The notes beneath the pieces were generated by a model, which searched no databases, was not told the DNA's origin, and saw only the letters and a list, made by a program, of their open reading frames with translations. 64,000 nt of DNA from a bacterium (GTDB lineage: Bacteria > Campylobacterota > Campylobacteria > Campylobacterales > Sulfurimonadaceae), in assembly GCA_018822665.1 (NCBI GenBank), contig JAHJJX010000031.1, forward strand, positions 31,549-95,548. Reading direction: 5' to 3'. Shown one piece after another: positions 1 through 7,811 of this stretch. Within the stretch, counting starts at the first letter, position 1, and each line of letters starts with the position of its first letter. A program made the position numbers and the translations under genes.

Positions 1-8
1 TAGCATAA

Positions 9-1919
9 CTAGTTTTCCTTTGTCTCTTGAATATTTTTCCTATTCGTCGACTCCTCTAAAACAGGTTCCAAAGGGATATTTTCCTTGTCATTTGCAGTAT
101 TTATAACCGTGCCCTCACTCTCAATCTTTTTAAATACTTCAATATTATATTCTTTTTGTAGTTTTGCCATTACTCCCAATTCTCTTTGAAGCTGTGAGAG
201 TTTTTCACTTTTATCTATGACATAAGGAGTTAGTATAACGACTAAATTATCTTGTTCATTCGATACGGTGTTAGATGAAAACAACCAATCTCCCAGCCAA
301 GGGATATCACCCAGAAAAGGCACTTTAGTTTTGCCTTCCAAATCATACATCTTTACAAGTCCACCAATAATTATACTCTCCCCGTGACGAAGAATTGCCT
401 GCGTTTTCACATTCTGCTTGGAGGTAACGGGCTGTCCCGTTGCATTGCTTGAACCATCATCCAAAACATTTTCCAAAATAGTTTCAACATCCAAAGTCAC
501 TTTATCCACAGAAGAAACCCTAGGTTTTATCTTCAAAGTTAAACCAACCTCTTCTCTTTTATAATTGTTTGTTATGCCCGATACGGCATTTGATGTAGAC
601 CCGTTTAAGATAGATATTGTTTTACCCACATATATAGAAGATTCTTTATTATTTACACAAAGAATGGATGGGTCAGAAATAGCTTTTGAGGCACCATTTG
701 TTTGTAGAAAGTCAATCGTCGCACCCAGAGCAAATGCACTTTTAGCACCAGAACCAATATTTCCTAAATAGTCCGAAACTGCACCCGAAGATATAGTAGT
801 TAAGCCTGCGTCGCCAAAGTTTGCACTCATCGCATATAAGCCCGACGCGGAAACATCGCCGGCAGCAAAACCGTATTTAATTCCTAAGGCTTCTGCATTT
901 TTTTTATTAATTTCTATAATTTTAGCCTGAACATAGACTTGGTATTTTTCTTTGTCAAGTTCATCAATAATATACTTTATCCCCTTAATAATATTCGGTT
1001 CACCCACCGCAATGATTGCATTTATCTCTTCATTCATTGAGACATTGGGTTTTAATGAAGGGTCTGTAAAAGTCTGTTTGGAAATAATTTCGGTTAGACT
1101 GGCCAGAACCGTTTTTGCGTCAGAATTTTTAAGGTCAAATATTTGTACGGCATTGCTTATGTTGGATTCCACATCAAGCTTTTGAATTAAAGATTCCAAG
1201 GTTATAACATTTGATTTGTTCCCTACAACAATGACTCCGTTTATATTATCATCTAAAATAATCTTCACCTCTTGCGCCGCTACTTTATCGTTAAAAAGCG
1301 ATTTAGAGATATCGAGCAGTTTTGTCTGAAGTTTTTTAGCCTCTGCATTTTTTATCGGTATTATTTTCACCACAGCCTGATTGTTCGTGTCTATCTCTTT
1401 AATAACCTGCTTGACGGTTTCAATATTTTTTGGATAGTCTGTAATTAAAATCGTATTGCTCTCTTTCATCGTCATAAGTTTTGCGGTTTTTGAAATCAGA
1501 TAACGGATTTTTGCGGCTATGATGTCCACATTCTCTCCCTTAACCTCAATAACCTGCGTAACCATCAGGGAGCCGTTGAGTTTTTTACCCTGCTTAATAA
1601 CGGCGGCATTGTATTGTGCTGCATCCGTTGAGCGGACAATCTCATAAAGTGAACCCTGCTGTATAAGAGTAAAACCTTTTGACTCCAAAACAGACACTAA
1701 AATATCCATAAGTTCATCATCATAAACAGGCGTTGTACTGATAAAATCAACCGTTCCGTTTACTTTATGATTAATCAAAATATTTTTATTTGTAATTTTT
1801 GATGTTAATTTTATAAAATCATCTATCTCTAAATTTGAAAAATTAACATTCACCTGTTCTCTAGCCTGTAAAACTAACACTAAGCTAAGTGTTAAAAAAA
1901 TAAATCTAATGAATCTCAT
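9..1919 (-). CDS. gspD: Type II secretion secretin GspD
   Basis: Outer-membrane secretin through which folded exoproteins leave the periplasm. The 636-aa protein starts with a Sec signal peptide (hydrophobic core about residues 5-18). Next come the N0 domain (about 22-95) and ring-building N1-N3 modules, seen as repeats such as IIPIKNAEAKKLQ and VQIFDLKNSDAKTV. The secretin core (about 330-575) carries the family signature VPFLGDIPWLGDWLF followed by LVVILTPYVI. The tail (about 590-636) is charged and could be the S-domain where a pilotin binds. It is the last gene seen of an operon running gspG to gspD, and its start overlaps the end of gspC by 14 bp, which suggests translational coupling. 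A DNA-uptake secretin is possible in this phylum, but the neighbouring GspC and GspG features favour protein secretion. Confidence 0.93.
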   Translation of the reverse strand: MRFIRFIFLTLSLVLVLQAREQVNVNFSNLEIDDFIKLTSKITNKNILINHKVNGTVDFISTTPVYDDELMDILVSVLESKGFTLIQQGSLYEIVRSTDAAQYNAAVIKQGKKLNGSLMVTQVIEVKGENVDIIAAKIRYLISKTAKLMTMKESNTILITDYPKNIETVKQVIKEIDTNNQAVVKIIPIKNAEAKKLQTKLLDISKSLFNDKVAAQEVKIILDDNINGVIVVGNKSNVITLESLIQKLDVESNISNAVQIFDLKNSDAKTVLASLTEIISKQTFTDPSLKPNVSMNEEINAIIAVGEPNIIKGIKYIIDELDKEKYQVYVQAKIIEINKKNAEALGIKYGFAAGDVSASGLYAMSANFGDAGLTTISSGAVSDYLGNIGSGAKSAFALGATIDFLQTNGASKAISDPSILCVNNKESSIYVGKTISILNGSTSNAVSGITNNYKREEVGLTLKIKPRVSSVDKVTLDVETILENVLDDGSSNATGQPVTSKQNVKTQAILRHGESIIIGGLVKMYDLEGKTKVPFLGDIPWLGDWLFSSNTVSNEQDNLVVILTPYVIDKSEKLSQLQRELGVMAKLQKEYNIEVFKKIESEGTVINTANDKENIPLEPVLEESTNRKNIQETKEN

Positions 1920-2712
1920 ATACCAACTCCATCTCTTGATTGTCTCTTAATACCACGATTTGCACCGTGTCTAACTTGTTTATGTTTTTATAAATCTCTA
2001 TTGCATCTCTGTAAGACTGAAGATTAACATTATTTGCCCTGATAATTAAATCTCCCTTTTGCAGTCCTAGAGTCGCAAATTTTGAATCTGCTTTTATGGC
2101 GGTTACTTTAAAGCCGACTATTTTTTCCCCATTTTTAACTTCAACTATAGAGATATCTTTCCATATTTGCTTTGGGTCTTTTGCATAAAAAGCTATATCT
2201 TGGCGAGAAACTCCCCTTGGTTCACCGGTTTCATAATTATTTTTCACTTTAGTGATGGATGCGTTTTTCTTTATCTCCTCGAGGCTAAGAATGTAGTCTT
2301 TGCCTAATTTTTGGAAAATAGCACTTGCGGGCAAAATAGTTTTTAAGGTATATCCGCCGAAAACTTCGCCTAGCCCTATAATGGAAGTCGCTTTTTGGTT
2401 TGCTTTCATAGCAACAATGACATATCCTCCCGAGCTTGTTCCGTATAAACCTTTTAGCACCATATTTGTAATGCTGATACCTGTATTTGTATCTTGTTCT
2501 GCTTGTTTATTTTCTGCGATTTCTTCCATAGTTATCATATTTTTAAAATCCACTCTTTGGTATTTTGGCTGATAATTGTTTTGAATATTAAGCTCAACTC
2601 CATCGCTTGGAAAATACCACCAAACCCCAAGCGAAAAAACTTTGGCAAGTGCCAATAAAATAAGTAATTTTGTAAGAAAAATTATCATTGCGGGATTAGA
2701 AAGTTTTGTCAT
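1906..2712 (-). CDS. gspC: Type II secretion inner-membrane protein GspC (PDZ type)
   Basis: GspC links the inner-membrane platform to the secretin and helps recruit substrate. From the chosen start there is a short cytoplasmic tail, one membrane helix (about residues 8-28), a homology-region domain (about 85-150, LKGLYGTSSGGYVIV) and a C-terminal PDZ-like domain (about 190-268, with GLQKGDLIIRANN). The ORF track starts 21 bp earlier, but an internal ATG (ATGACAAAACTT) has a clear GGGGAG ribosome site about 9 nt upstream, giving 268 aa, so I prefer it. The start overlaps the upstream gene by 17 bp and the end overlaps gspD. Seen: helix, PDZ-like glycine pattern and position before gspD. Inferred: the assignment of the middle domain. 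Confidence 0.82.
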   Translation of the reverse strand: MTKLSNPAMIIFLTKLLILLALAKVFSLGVWWYFPSDGVELNIQNNYQPKYQRVDFKNMITMEEIAENKQAEQDTNTGISITNMVLKGLYGTSSGGYVIVAMKANQKATSIIGLGEVFGGYTLKTILPASAIFQKLGKDYILSLEEIKKNASITKVKNNYETGEPRGVSRQDIAFYAKDPKQIWKDISIVEVKNGEKIVGFKVTAIKADSKFATLGLQKGDLIIRANNVNLQSYRDAIEIYKNINKLDTVQIVVLRDNQEMELVYEIH

Positions 2713-3226
2713 AAAGATACTCCCCGCTTTCATTTTTCACAAGTGTTTTTAATGTATGCGTATAATCTTTAAGCATCACATCCGAGGGAATCAACTTGAG
2801 ATGAAGTGTGTTTTGCAAAAGATTGAACTGCGCTTGCACTTCGCCAAAGTCACCTTTGGCATGTGCAACAACATGTAAAGGATTCAAAACCGTATATCGT
2901 ATCTCTGCCGCATCTGCCTGCAATGGGATGAAAGAACCTGCCGCACTCGATAAAGTAATATTTTTTAGATTCAAAGAGTTGTAAAGAACGAAAATTTTCA
3001 CACCGATTTCTCCGATATTTGCACTCTCTATTGATTTAACGGAGATACTCGCATGTTCTATGCCAAGCGTAAAGCCATCATCTTTTACTTCTTCTGAACT
3101 TATGATGACGGCGTACGGCTTGAGCTGTTGTTCGAGGAAATAATACACACTTACCTTTGGAGTAAAATACATAAGTGCAAGTATAAAAAAGACAAAATAT
3201 CCAAGAAATCTAGAAAGTTTTACCAT
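2696..3226 (-). CDS. gspN: GspN-like type II secretion protein
   Basis: A 176-aa protein with one N-terminal membrane helix (about residues 6-24) and a periplasmic beta-rich remainder. GspN proteins have this design (short cytoplasmic end, anchor, repetitive beta domain) and sit beside gspC/gspD/gspM, as here. The stretch from about 55 to 130 alternates hydrophobic and polar residues as in the family's beta-helical domain. It is shorter than typical GspN (about 250 aa), so it may be a reduced form. It overlaps the genes on both sides (7 bp with gspM, 17 bp with gspC). The call rests mainly on gene order and topology. No catalytic motif is expected. Confidence 0.6.
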   Translation of the reverse strand: MVKLSRFLGYFVFFILALMYFTPKVSVYYFLEQQLKPYAVIISSEEVKDDGFTLGIEHASISVKSIESANIGEIGVKIFVLYNSLNLKNITLSSAAGSFIPLQADAAEIRYTVLNPLHVVAHAKGDFGEVQAQFNLLQNTLHLKLIPSDVMLKDYTHTLKTLVKNESGEYLYDKTF

Positions 3227-3627
3227 GTTATCTCCATATGCAAACTCGCCTTTGTTTCACTCAGTTTTTTTATCTTCAATGCAGTTATATTGTAAGAGCT
3301 GTTTAAAATCTTCCCCATCAATAAATTGAGTGCGATTATATCCATACTGCTTGAGCTTATTTCAAGACCTGAACGTTTTATTTTTTGCTCCAAAGAAGCT
3401 GATTTTAAAGACGTTAAATTTAAAATGCCCGCCAAGGATTTTTTAATCTGTTCTTTATCTCCGTAAACCTCTTTCAATCCACTCAAATCTGCCGCAACTT
3501 TTGCAGTGAATGTATACGATTCTTTGGCTTGGAAAAGCTCATCTTTCGCACTGCTTAACTTAAACAGCAAAATTATCAAAATCACAAAAAGCAATATGCC
3601 GATGTAAAGAGGATTTACGCGATTCAT
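3220..3627 (-). CDS. gspM: GspM-like type II secretion protein
   Basis: A 135-aa bitopic protein: a very short cytoplasmic end, a strong membrane helix (about residues 8-24, IGILLFVILIILLF), a helical linker (about 27-65) and a small C-terminal alpha/beta domain. That is the GspM/PilO-like plan of the inner-membrane platform that contacts GspL. It lies directly downstream of the gspL-like gene (4-bp overlap) and upstream of the gspN-like gene, the usual order. Sequence identity to well-known GspM proteins is too weak to see by eye, so topology and context carry the call. Confidence 0.62.
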   Translation of the reverse strand: MNRVNPLYIGILLFVILIILLFKLSSAKDELFQAKESYTFTAKVAADLSGLKEVYGDKEQIKKSLAGILNLTSLKSASLEQKIKRSGLEISSSSMDIIALNLLMGKILNSSYNITALKIKKLSETKASLHMEITW

Positions 3628-4562
3628 AGTGACATTTCCAGATGCATAATACTATCTTTATAATCTATGTTGAATGAAATATTTTTAGATTTGAGCATGT
3701 TTGAGATATGTGAATCTTTACCCTTTTGTATTCCGGTAAAATCAATTTCCAAGCTATTATTTTTCATATTTATTTGTGAGATTTTTTCTCCGCTGTTGAG
3801 CTTTAATGTCAAAATATAAGAGGCATATTCCCTTAGCTTCATTTGCTTTTTATGAATAGAATCAAATTTTTTTAACATAGATTCATTTTGCATCATTGTT
3901 GATTTTAATCCGTATTTTGTGAAAAGTTCATCTTTTAATTCTAAAATTTCTTCTGTTTTTTGGGCGGTAATAAAATATTCCGTACCCACAAGCAAAGACA
4001 AAATAACTATAATTGCCGCTATTTTATAGAGACTTGACTTGTCTACAATGTGTCCGAACTGTTCCAAGACAATGCTATGCTGCGATAAAGTAAGTTCATT
4101 GATTTCTAAATTCTCGCACTCCTTCGTCCAAGCACCGGGAACCAGCACAACAATGCCATCTTTTACATATATATTTTGTGATTCATTGATTCGCAGGGCA
4201 CCTTCAATGTTCCATAATTCACTTTGGGCAAAATAAACATTGGCAACATTCGCCGCTACAATACCTTTTTGCGCCATCGTGTCTAAAATGAGTTTATCTT
4301 CGTATGCAAATACAAAAAACTCATCTGCAACTTTATAGGCACTATAGCTGTATTTTCCGGCGGGGAGCGTATCTTCAAAAATAGATGGAAGAAGTTTTTT
4401 CACCTCTCTTATATACTTTACAGGAAGAGAAAGCTTTTTAACCCAGTAAAGGGAAGGGGAAAGAATCAGATTTACTTTCTCATTTTTTTCATCTTGGGTA
4501 AAAACTGACGCTTCTGGGTCTAAAAACAGTGTTTTTAACTTATTGTTAAATTTCATAAACAA
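3624..4562 (-). CDS. gspL: GspL-like type II secretion platform protein
   Basis: A 312-aa protein with a long cytoplasmic N-terminal region (about 1-180), a single membrane helix (about 182-200, IAAIIVILSLLVG), a coiled-coil-like segment (about 205-245) and a small periplasmic ferredoxin-like end. This is the GspL design, in which the actin-like cytoplasmic domain recruits the secretion ATPase GspE. The track start is a TTG with an AGGGG site 7 nt upstream. An ATG two codons later (4556) is the alternative, and both overlap the end of gspK by a few bases. No gspE lies in the window, so the ATPase must be encoded elsewhere. Confidence 0.7.
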   Translation of the reverse strand: MFMKFNNKLKTLFLDPEASVFTQDEKNEKVNLILSPSLYWVKKLSLPVKYIREVKKLLPSIFEDTLPAGKYSYSAYKVADEFFVFAYEDKLILDTMAQKGIVAANVANVYFAQSELWNIEGALRINESQNIYVKDGIVVLVPGAWTKECENLEINELTLSQHSIVLEQFGHIVDKSSLYKIAAIIVILSLLVGTEYFITAQKTEEILELKDELFTKYGLKSTMMQNESMLKKFDSIHKKQMKLREYASYILTLKLNSGEKISQINMKNNSLEIDFTGIQKGKDSHISNMLKSKNISFNIDYKDSIMHLEMSL

Positions 4563-5460
4563 AATTATACCCCTGTTTTTTTTTCATATCATATTCAAAA
4601 TTTATTACAGAATTGTTTTCATTTTGAATAATTTCAACTCTCACGTCTAAATAAGGCTCAAAAAAACTTGGGCCAAATTTTTCCAAAGCCAGTCTTTCAT
4701 CCTCACTTAAAAGTAAATCCTCAAGCGATTTATAATAGCCTCCGCCCAAATGAAGCTCTTGCGCTCGTAGCGCATCGACTCCTAACATCAATTCCCATGT
4801 TTGAGGTGTTGCATAGTTTACGTCAATCAAAGTATTCTTCTCTTTCGTGCAATAAAAAAGATTCTTGAAATCTATGTTTTTCAAACTATTTTCATGATAT
4901 CTTTTTATGTAAAAATCATTTACCTCATCAAGATGTTTTAACGAAACTATATAATCCCTAAAAAGGTAAGGTTTTTCATAAAATATGTCACTATTATAAG
5001 ACATGTCTTCTTTAATTCCGCCCATTATATCAAGTAAAAAATCTACATACTCGCTATTGACTCTGTATCTGTCTACATATCGCTTGAGTGCGTCTACTCT
5101 GTAAGCACTGCCGTTTGTGTCTGCGAGTAAATTTGGATTAAATTTCGCCCTTGCACTTTTTAACTCAATGATTACTTTAATGCCCGAGCTCTCAAAAGGG
5201 ATAAAAGAGGCCTGAGATAAAAATGCAAATAAATCATCTCCCGAGTTATCTTTTACAATCATATCTAGCTCTTTGGAATTTTGCAAAAGCGTTAACACAT
5301 CGTCTAAAAGCACACTTGTTTGAAGCATAAAGCTTTCATTTTCCACATGCCAAGATGCTTCGTTAATTTGCTTAAGCCCGACTCCAACCGCCACCGTAAT
5401 GGCTATGATGAAAAACATCGTTATGAGAAGCGCTATCCCTTTTTTTCTGAATTTCCACAT
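4546..5460 (-). CDS. gspK: Minor pseudopilin GspK
   Basis: A 304-aa type II secretion minor pseudopilin that caps the tip of the pseudopilus. The N-terminus RKKGIALLITMFFIIAI is a prepilin-peptidase signal with cleavage after Gly8. As is typical of GspK, the usual Glu at mature position 5 is missing. The size (about 300 aa) is right for GspK and about twice that of other pseudopilins. The second half has the helical segment expected in this family (TPQTWELMLGVDALRAQEL). The start codon lies inside a copy of the CACATGCC repeat (ggcATGTGGAA), and a second copy lies about 110 bp into the gene. Confidence 0.83.
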   Translation of the reverse strand: MWKFRKKGIALLITMFFIIAITVAVGVGLKQINEASWHVENESFMLQTSVLLDDVLTLLQNSKELDMIVKDNSGDDLFAFLSQASFIPFESSGIKVIIELKSARAKFNPNLLADTNGSAYRVDALKRYVDRYRVNSEYVDFLLDIMGGIKEDMSYNSDIFYEKPYLFRDYIVSLKHLDEVNDFYIKRYHENSLKNIDFKNLFYCTKEKNTLIDVNYATPQTWELMLGVDALRAQELHLGGGYYKSLEDLLLSEDERLALEKFGPSFFEPYLDVRVEIIQNENNSVINFEYDMKKKQGYNFVYEI

Positions 5461-5463
5461 GCC

Positions 5464-6678
5464 TTATCCGACACTCATAGAAAAAATCGGTAAAAGCATA
5501 GCTGCAACAATAAATCCTATACTTCCCCCCACAAACAGCATTAAAGCAGGTTCTAGCAAAGTCAAAAGCATACTTATCTTATCTCTGTTTTCCTCAAAAT
5601 AAAGTTCGGAAATATTAGTTAGAACGCTTTGCACCTGCGAAGTTTCCTCTCCAAGCGCAATGGACTGAATAAAGGCATGGTCAATCTTTGTTTTGGACTC
5701 GTGAAGCGCACTGGAGAGAAGTTTTCCCTCTACCACTTTTTTTGCGGCAGAGCTGAAAAGTTCTTTGAGAACAAGATTGTTGAGTATGTTTGCGCTCAGA
5801 TTAATCGTTTGAACAAAAGGAACACCCGAACGGGTAAGCAAGGACGCTATATAAGAAAATCTTGCCAGCTCACTCTTGAGTGCGATATCGCCAAAATAGG
5901 GAAGTTTAAGTATAAGTTTATGGATAAAATATGCAAAATTGTGGCTTTTTTTCATAAAAATCATAAAAGTAATAACCGAAACAAAAATCAGCACAAGGAT
6001 GGTTATAAAATTATTATTGAAAAAATCTCCCATTGCGATAACGAACTTTGTAGGAGTCGGCAACTCTTGATTCATACTCTCAAATATGCCCGTAATTTGG
6101 GGAACAACAAAGGCAAGCATAAAAGATATCATCAACAATGAGATAATAATCATAAAAGACGGATAAGCAAAAGCGCCCCTTATCTCTTTGGTGATTCTGT
6201 CTTGTTCTTTTAAAAATCTGGATAATTCCATCAGGACTTCATCCAAAATTCCACCGCTTTCACTCACTTTGATAGACTGCTTGAAAAACTCCGGCAAAAT
6301 CACTATGCTTTGAGACTCGAGTGCGGTGTAAAAGTTTTTTCCCTCATCCAGATGCGTACTGACCGTTGTTAAAAAAAGTTTCATTTTTTTGTTATTTTCG
6401 TAGTGTGTTTGAACAATTTTAAGTGCGGAGACTATGCTGATTCCAGAGCGGATATACATAGAAAGTTCACGCGATAATCCTGCCAACTCTTTTGCAGGAA
6501 TTTTGTATTTTTTACTAAAATCGAGCTCTTCATAAAAAGACGGGCTGTCCTCTGAAATATTCTGATAAATGATTTTTTTTGCTTTAAGTTTACTTTTGGC
6601 TTCCAAAAGTGACGTGGCTTCCACCTTGTCATTTACTTTCTTACCGTTTGAATCGATTCCTTTGTATTTAAAAATCAT
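5464..6678 (-). CDS. gspF: Type II secretion inner-membrane platform protein GspF
   Basis: A 404-aa polytopic platform protein of the secretion machine. It opens with the conserved GspF beginning (FKYKGIDSNGKKV), followed by two T2SF repeats (about 70-195 and 275-400). Three membrane segments are visible, near 170-195 (FMIIISLLMISFMLAFVVP), 222-242 and 372-397. The length matches GspF (about 400 aa). The motif LARFSYIASLLTRSGVPFVQ, marking the start of the second repeat, is well conserved. It lies 3 bp upstream of gspK and overlaps the pseudopilin gene before it by 4 bp. Confidence 0.95.
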   Translation of the reverse strand: MIFKYKGIDSNGKKVNDKVEATSLLEAKSKLKAKKIIYQNISEDSPSFYEELDFSKKYKIPAKELAGLSRELSMYIRSGISIVSALKIVQTHYENNKKMKLFLTTVSTHLDEGKNFYTALESQSIVILPEFFKQSIKVSESGGILDEVLMELSRFLKEQDRITKEIRGAFAYPSFMIIISLLMISFMLAFVVPQITGIFESMNQELPTPTKFVIAMGDFFNNNFITILVLIFVSVITFMIFMKKSHNFAYFIHKLILKLPYFGDIALKSELARFSYIASLLTRSGVPFVQTINLSANILNNLVLKELFSSAAKKVVEGKLLSSALHESKTKIDHAFIQSIALGEETSQVQSVLTNISELYFEENRDKISMLLTLLEPALMLFVGGSIGFIVAAMLLPIFSMSVG

Positions 6679-7202
6679 CGTAAAACTTCTTGTTCTATTT
6701 TTCGCTTGGCGGTTAGCGCTTCGCCAAGAGAGTTATATTTTGGCGGCAACGTGAGGTAGGATGTAAAGTCATACACTGCTTTGTCATATTCTATGAGCAC
6801 TTGTTCACCTACTCCTTGTCTGTCTACTGCGTATGAAAAACAAACTTTTTCTTCCACATCTTCTTCGTTAAAATACACATCCTGAAGTTTTGAAACCGCA
6901 CCCAGCAAAAAGTCATATCTGTAAACTTTTATGCTCTCATCTATAAAATCGTCAAAAAAACCTTCAAGACCTTTTTGTTTCTCACCGTCGACAAAAACAT
7001 CACAACTTGAACAATCATCCAGACACACAAGCTTTACGCTCTTGGCATGTGGAAACTGTTGCAAATACTCTTTTAAATTCTGCAAAGTGAGTTTTGTCGC
7101 ATTCTCTTCAATCTTATTAAAATTGGTGATAGCCAGATTATAAACAATCCCTATGATTAAAACAACTATCAGAAGTTCTACAAGAGAAAAAGCTTTTTTC
7201 AA
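6675..7202 (-). CDS. Minor pseudopilin (GspH/I/J class, subtype unclear)
   Basis: A 175-aa protein with a class III prepilin signal, MKKA-FSLVELLIVVLI, including Glu at mature position 5, so it is processed by the prepilin peptidase and assembled into the pseudopilus. Alanine instead of glycine precedes the cleavage site, as in the next gene. The globular part does not let me choose between GspH, I and J. It has a cysteine cluster (CLDDCSSC, about residues 60-67) that could form disulfides in the periplasm. A CACATGCC repeat encodes the FPHAK stretch near residue 50. It is 4 bp downstream of gspG and overlaps gspF by 4 bp. Confidence 0.8.
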   Translation of the reverse strand: MKKAFSLVELLIVVLIIGIVYNLAITNFNKIEENATKLTLQNLKEYLQQFPHAKSVKLVCLDDCSSCDVFVDGEKQKGLEGFFDDFIDESIKVYRYDFLLGAVSKLQDVYFNEEDVEEKVCFSYAVDRQGVGEQVLIEYDKAVYDFTSYLTLPPKYNSLGEALTAKRKIEQEVLR

Positions 7203-7206
7203 AGAT

Positions 7207-7644
7207 TTATTTACACTCGCTCATTTTAATATCGGCAGCTTCATCTTTCCCGCCCTCTTTTCTGTCGGCGCCAAAAGAAATAAGTTCTATCGTACCTTCA
7301 TCATTGATATAAATAAAATTATTGCCCCATGAATCTTTAGGCATCTTTGAATCTTTAAAATACCCGCTCATTGAGTAGTTTTGGTACTTTTCTTCATCAG
7401 GATTTTTAACCAATGCCTCGAGTCCCTCTTCGGTTGAAGGATAAACACTGTTGTTTATTTTAAACATATCCAAAGCGCCGTTATAAATGCTCTTCATTTG
7501 AACACAAACTAAATTTCTCTTGGCCTCTTCACCTTTTCCGGTAAGACTCGGCATAACCATAGCCGCTAAAAGACCTAAGATGACGATTACTATCATAAGC
7601 TCGATGAGGGAAAACGCATTTCTAAAGTTTGTTTGTTTTTGCAT
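7207..7644 (-). CDS. gspG: Major pseudopilin GspG
   Basis: A 145-aa major pseudopilin forming the T2SS pseudopilus shaft. The prepilin signal is NA-FSLIELMIVIVILGLLAAMVMPSL, with the Pro and Glu5 typical of GspG. The body has the family pattern EEGLEALVKNP and SWGNNFIYINDEG, and a C-terminal calcium-site loop (GADRKEGGKDEAADI) diagnostic of GspG rather than of competence pilins. The residue before the cleavage site is Ala instead of the common Gly. It is the first gene of the minus-strand operon, with AAAGG 7 nt upstream of the ATG and a TATAAT hexamer about 30 bp further up. Confidence 0.95.
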   Translation of the reverse strand: MQKQTNFRNAFSLIELMIVIVILGLLAAMVMPSLTGKGEEAKRNLVCVQMKSIYNGALDMFKINNSVYPSTEEGLEALVKNPDEEKYQNYSMSGYFKDSKMPKDSWGNNFIYINDEGTIELISFGADRKEGGKDEAADIKMSECK

Positions 7645-7673
7645 AAAAATACCTTTATTGATTTTAATCGCTT

Positions 7674-7679
7674 ATTATA
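7674..7679 (-). promoter_or_regulatory. Putative -10 box of the gsp operon
   Basis: A perfect TATAAT on the minus strand (attata on plus), 30-35 bp upstream of the gspG start. No good -35 hexamer is seen, only an AT-rich stretch, which is common for sigma-70 promoters in Campylobacterota. Confidence 0.5.
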
Positions 7680-7737
7680 GTAAAAAATGATTACATTTTG
7701 TATATGGTACTAAAATTTTGCTTGCCCTAAAAGAGAA

Positions 7738-7793
7738 AGCTGCCTGCAGCTAAGGTGTAGTCACAAATTCTCAAGCATGAAAGCTTGAGAATT
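7738..7793 (-). terminator. Two tandem hairpins downstream of the 1829-aa lipoprotein gene
   Basis: Reading the minus strand after the stop at 7812, there is first a perfect 11-bp stem (AATTCTCAAGC/GCTTGAGAATT, 6-nt loop, 7766-7793). A second, 6-bp stem follows (AGCTGC-AG-GCAGCT, 7738-7751), then TTTCTCTTTT. The second one with its T-rich tail looks like a weak intrinsic terminator. The first lacks a T tract and may protect the mRNA 3' end. Together they insulate the lipoprotein gene from the gsp promoter. Confidence 0.5.
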
Positions 7794-7811
7794 GCGAAGC
7801 AGAAAAATCAT

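Noticed and set aside
5629-6141. Plus-strand ORF of 170 aa in gspF
   Set aside because: Antisense to the well-conserved gspF. Lys/Arg-rich composition and no homology-like motif.
9-7644. Reading the gsp operon as a Campylobacter-type (Cts) competence system
   Set aside because: GspG has the calcium loop, GspC a PDZ-like domain and GspK/L/M/N are present, which fits protein secretion better. An extra role in DNA uptake is not excluded.
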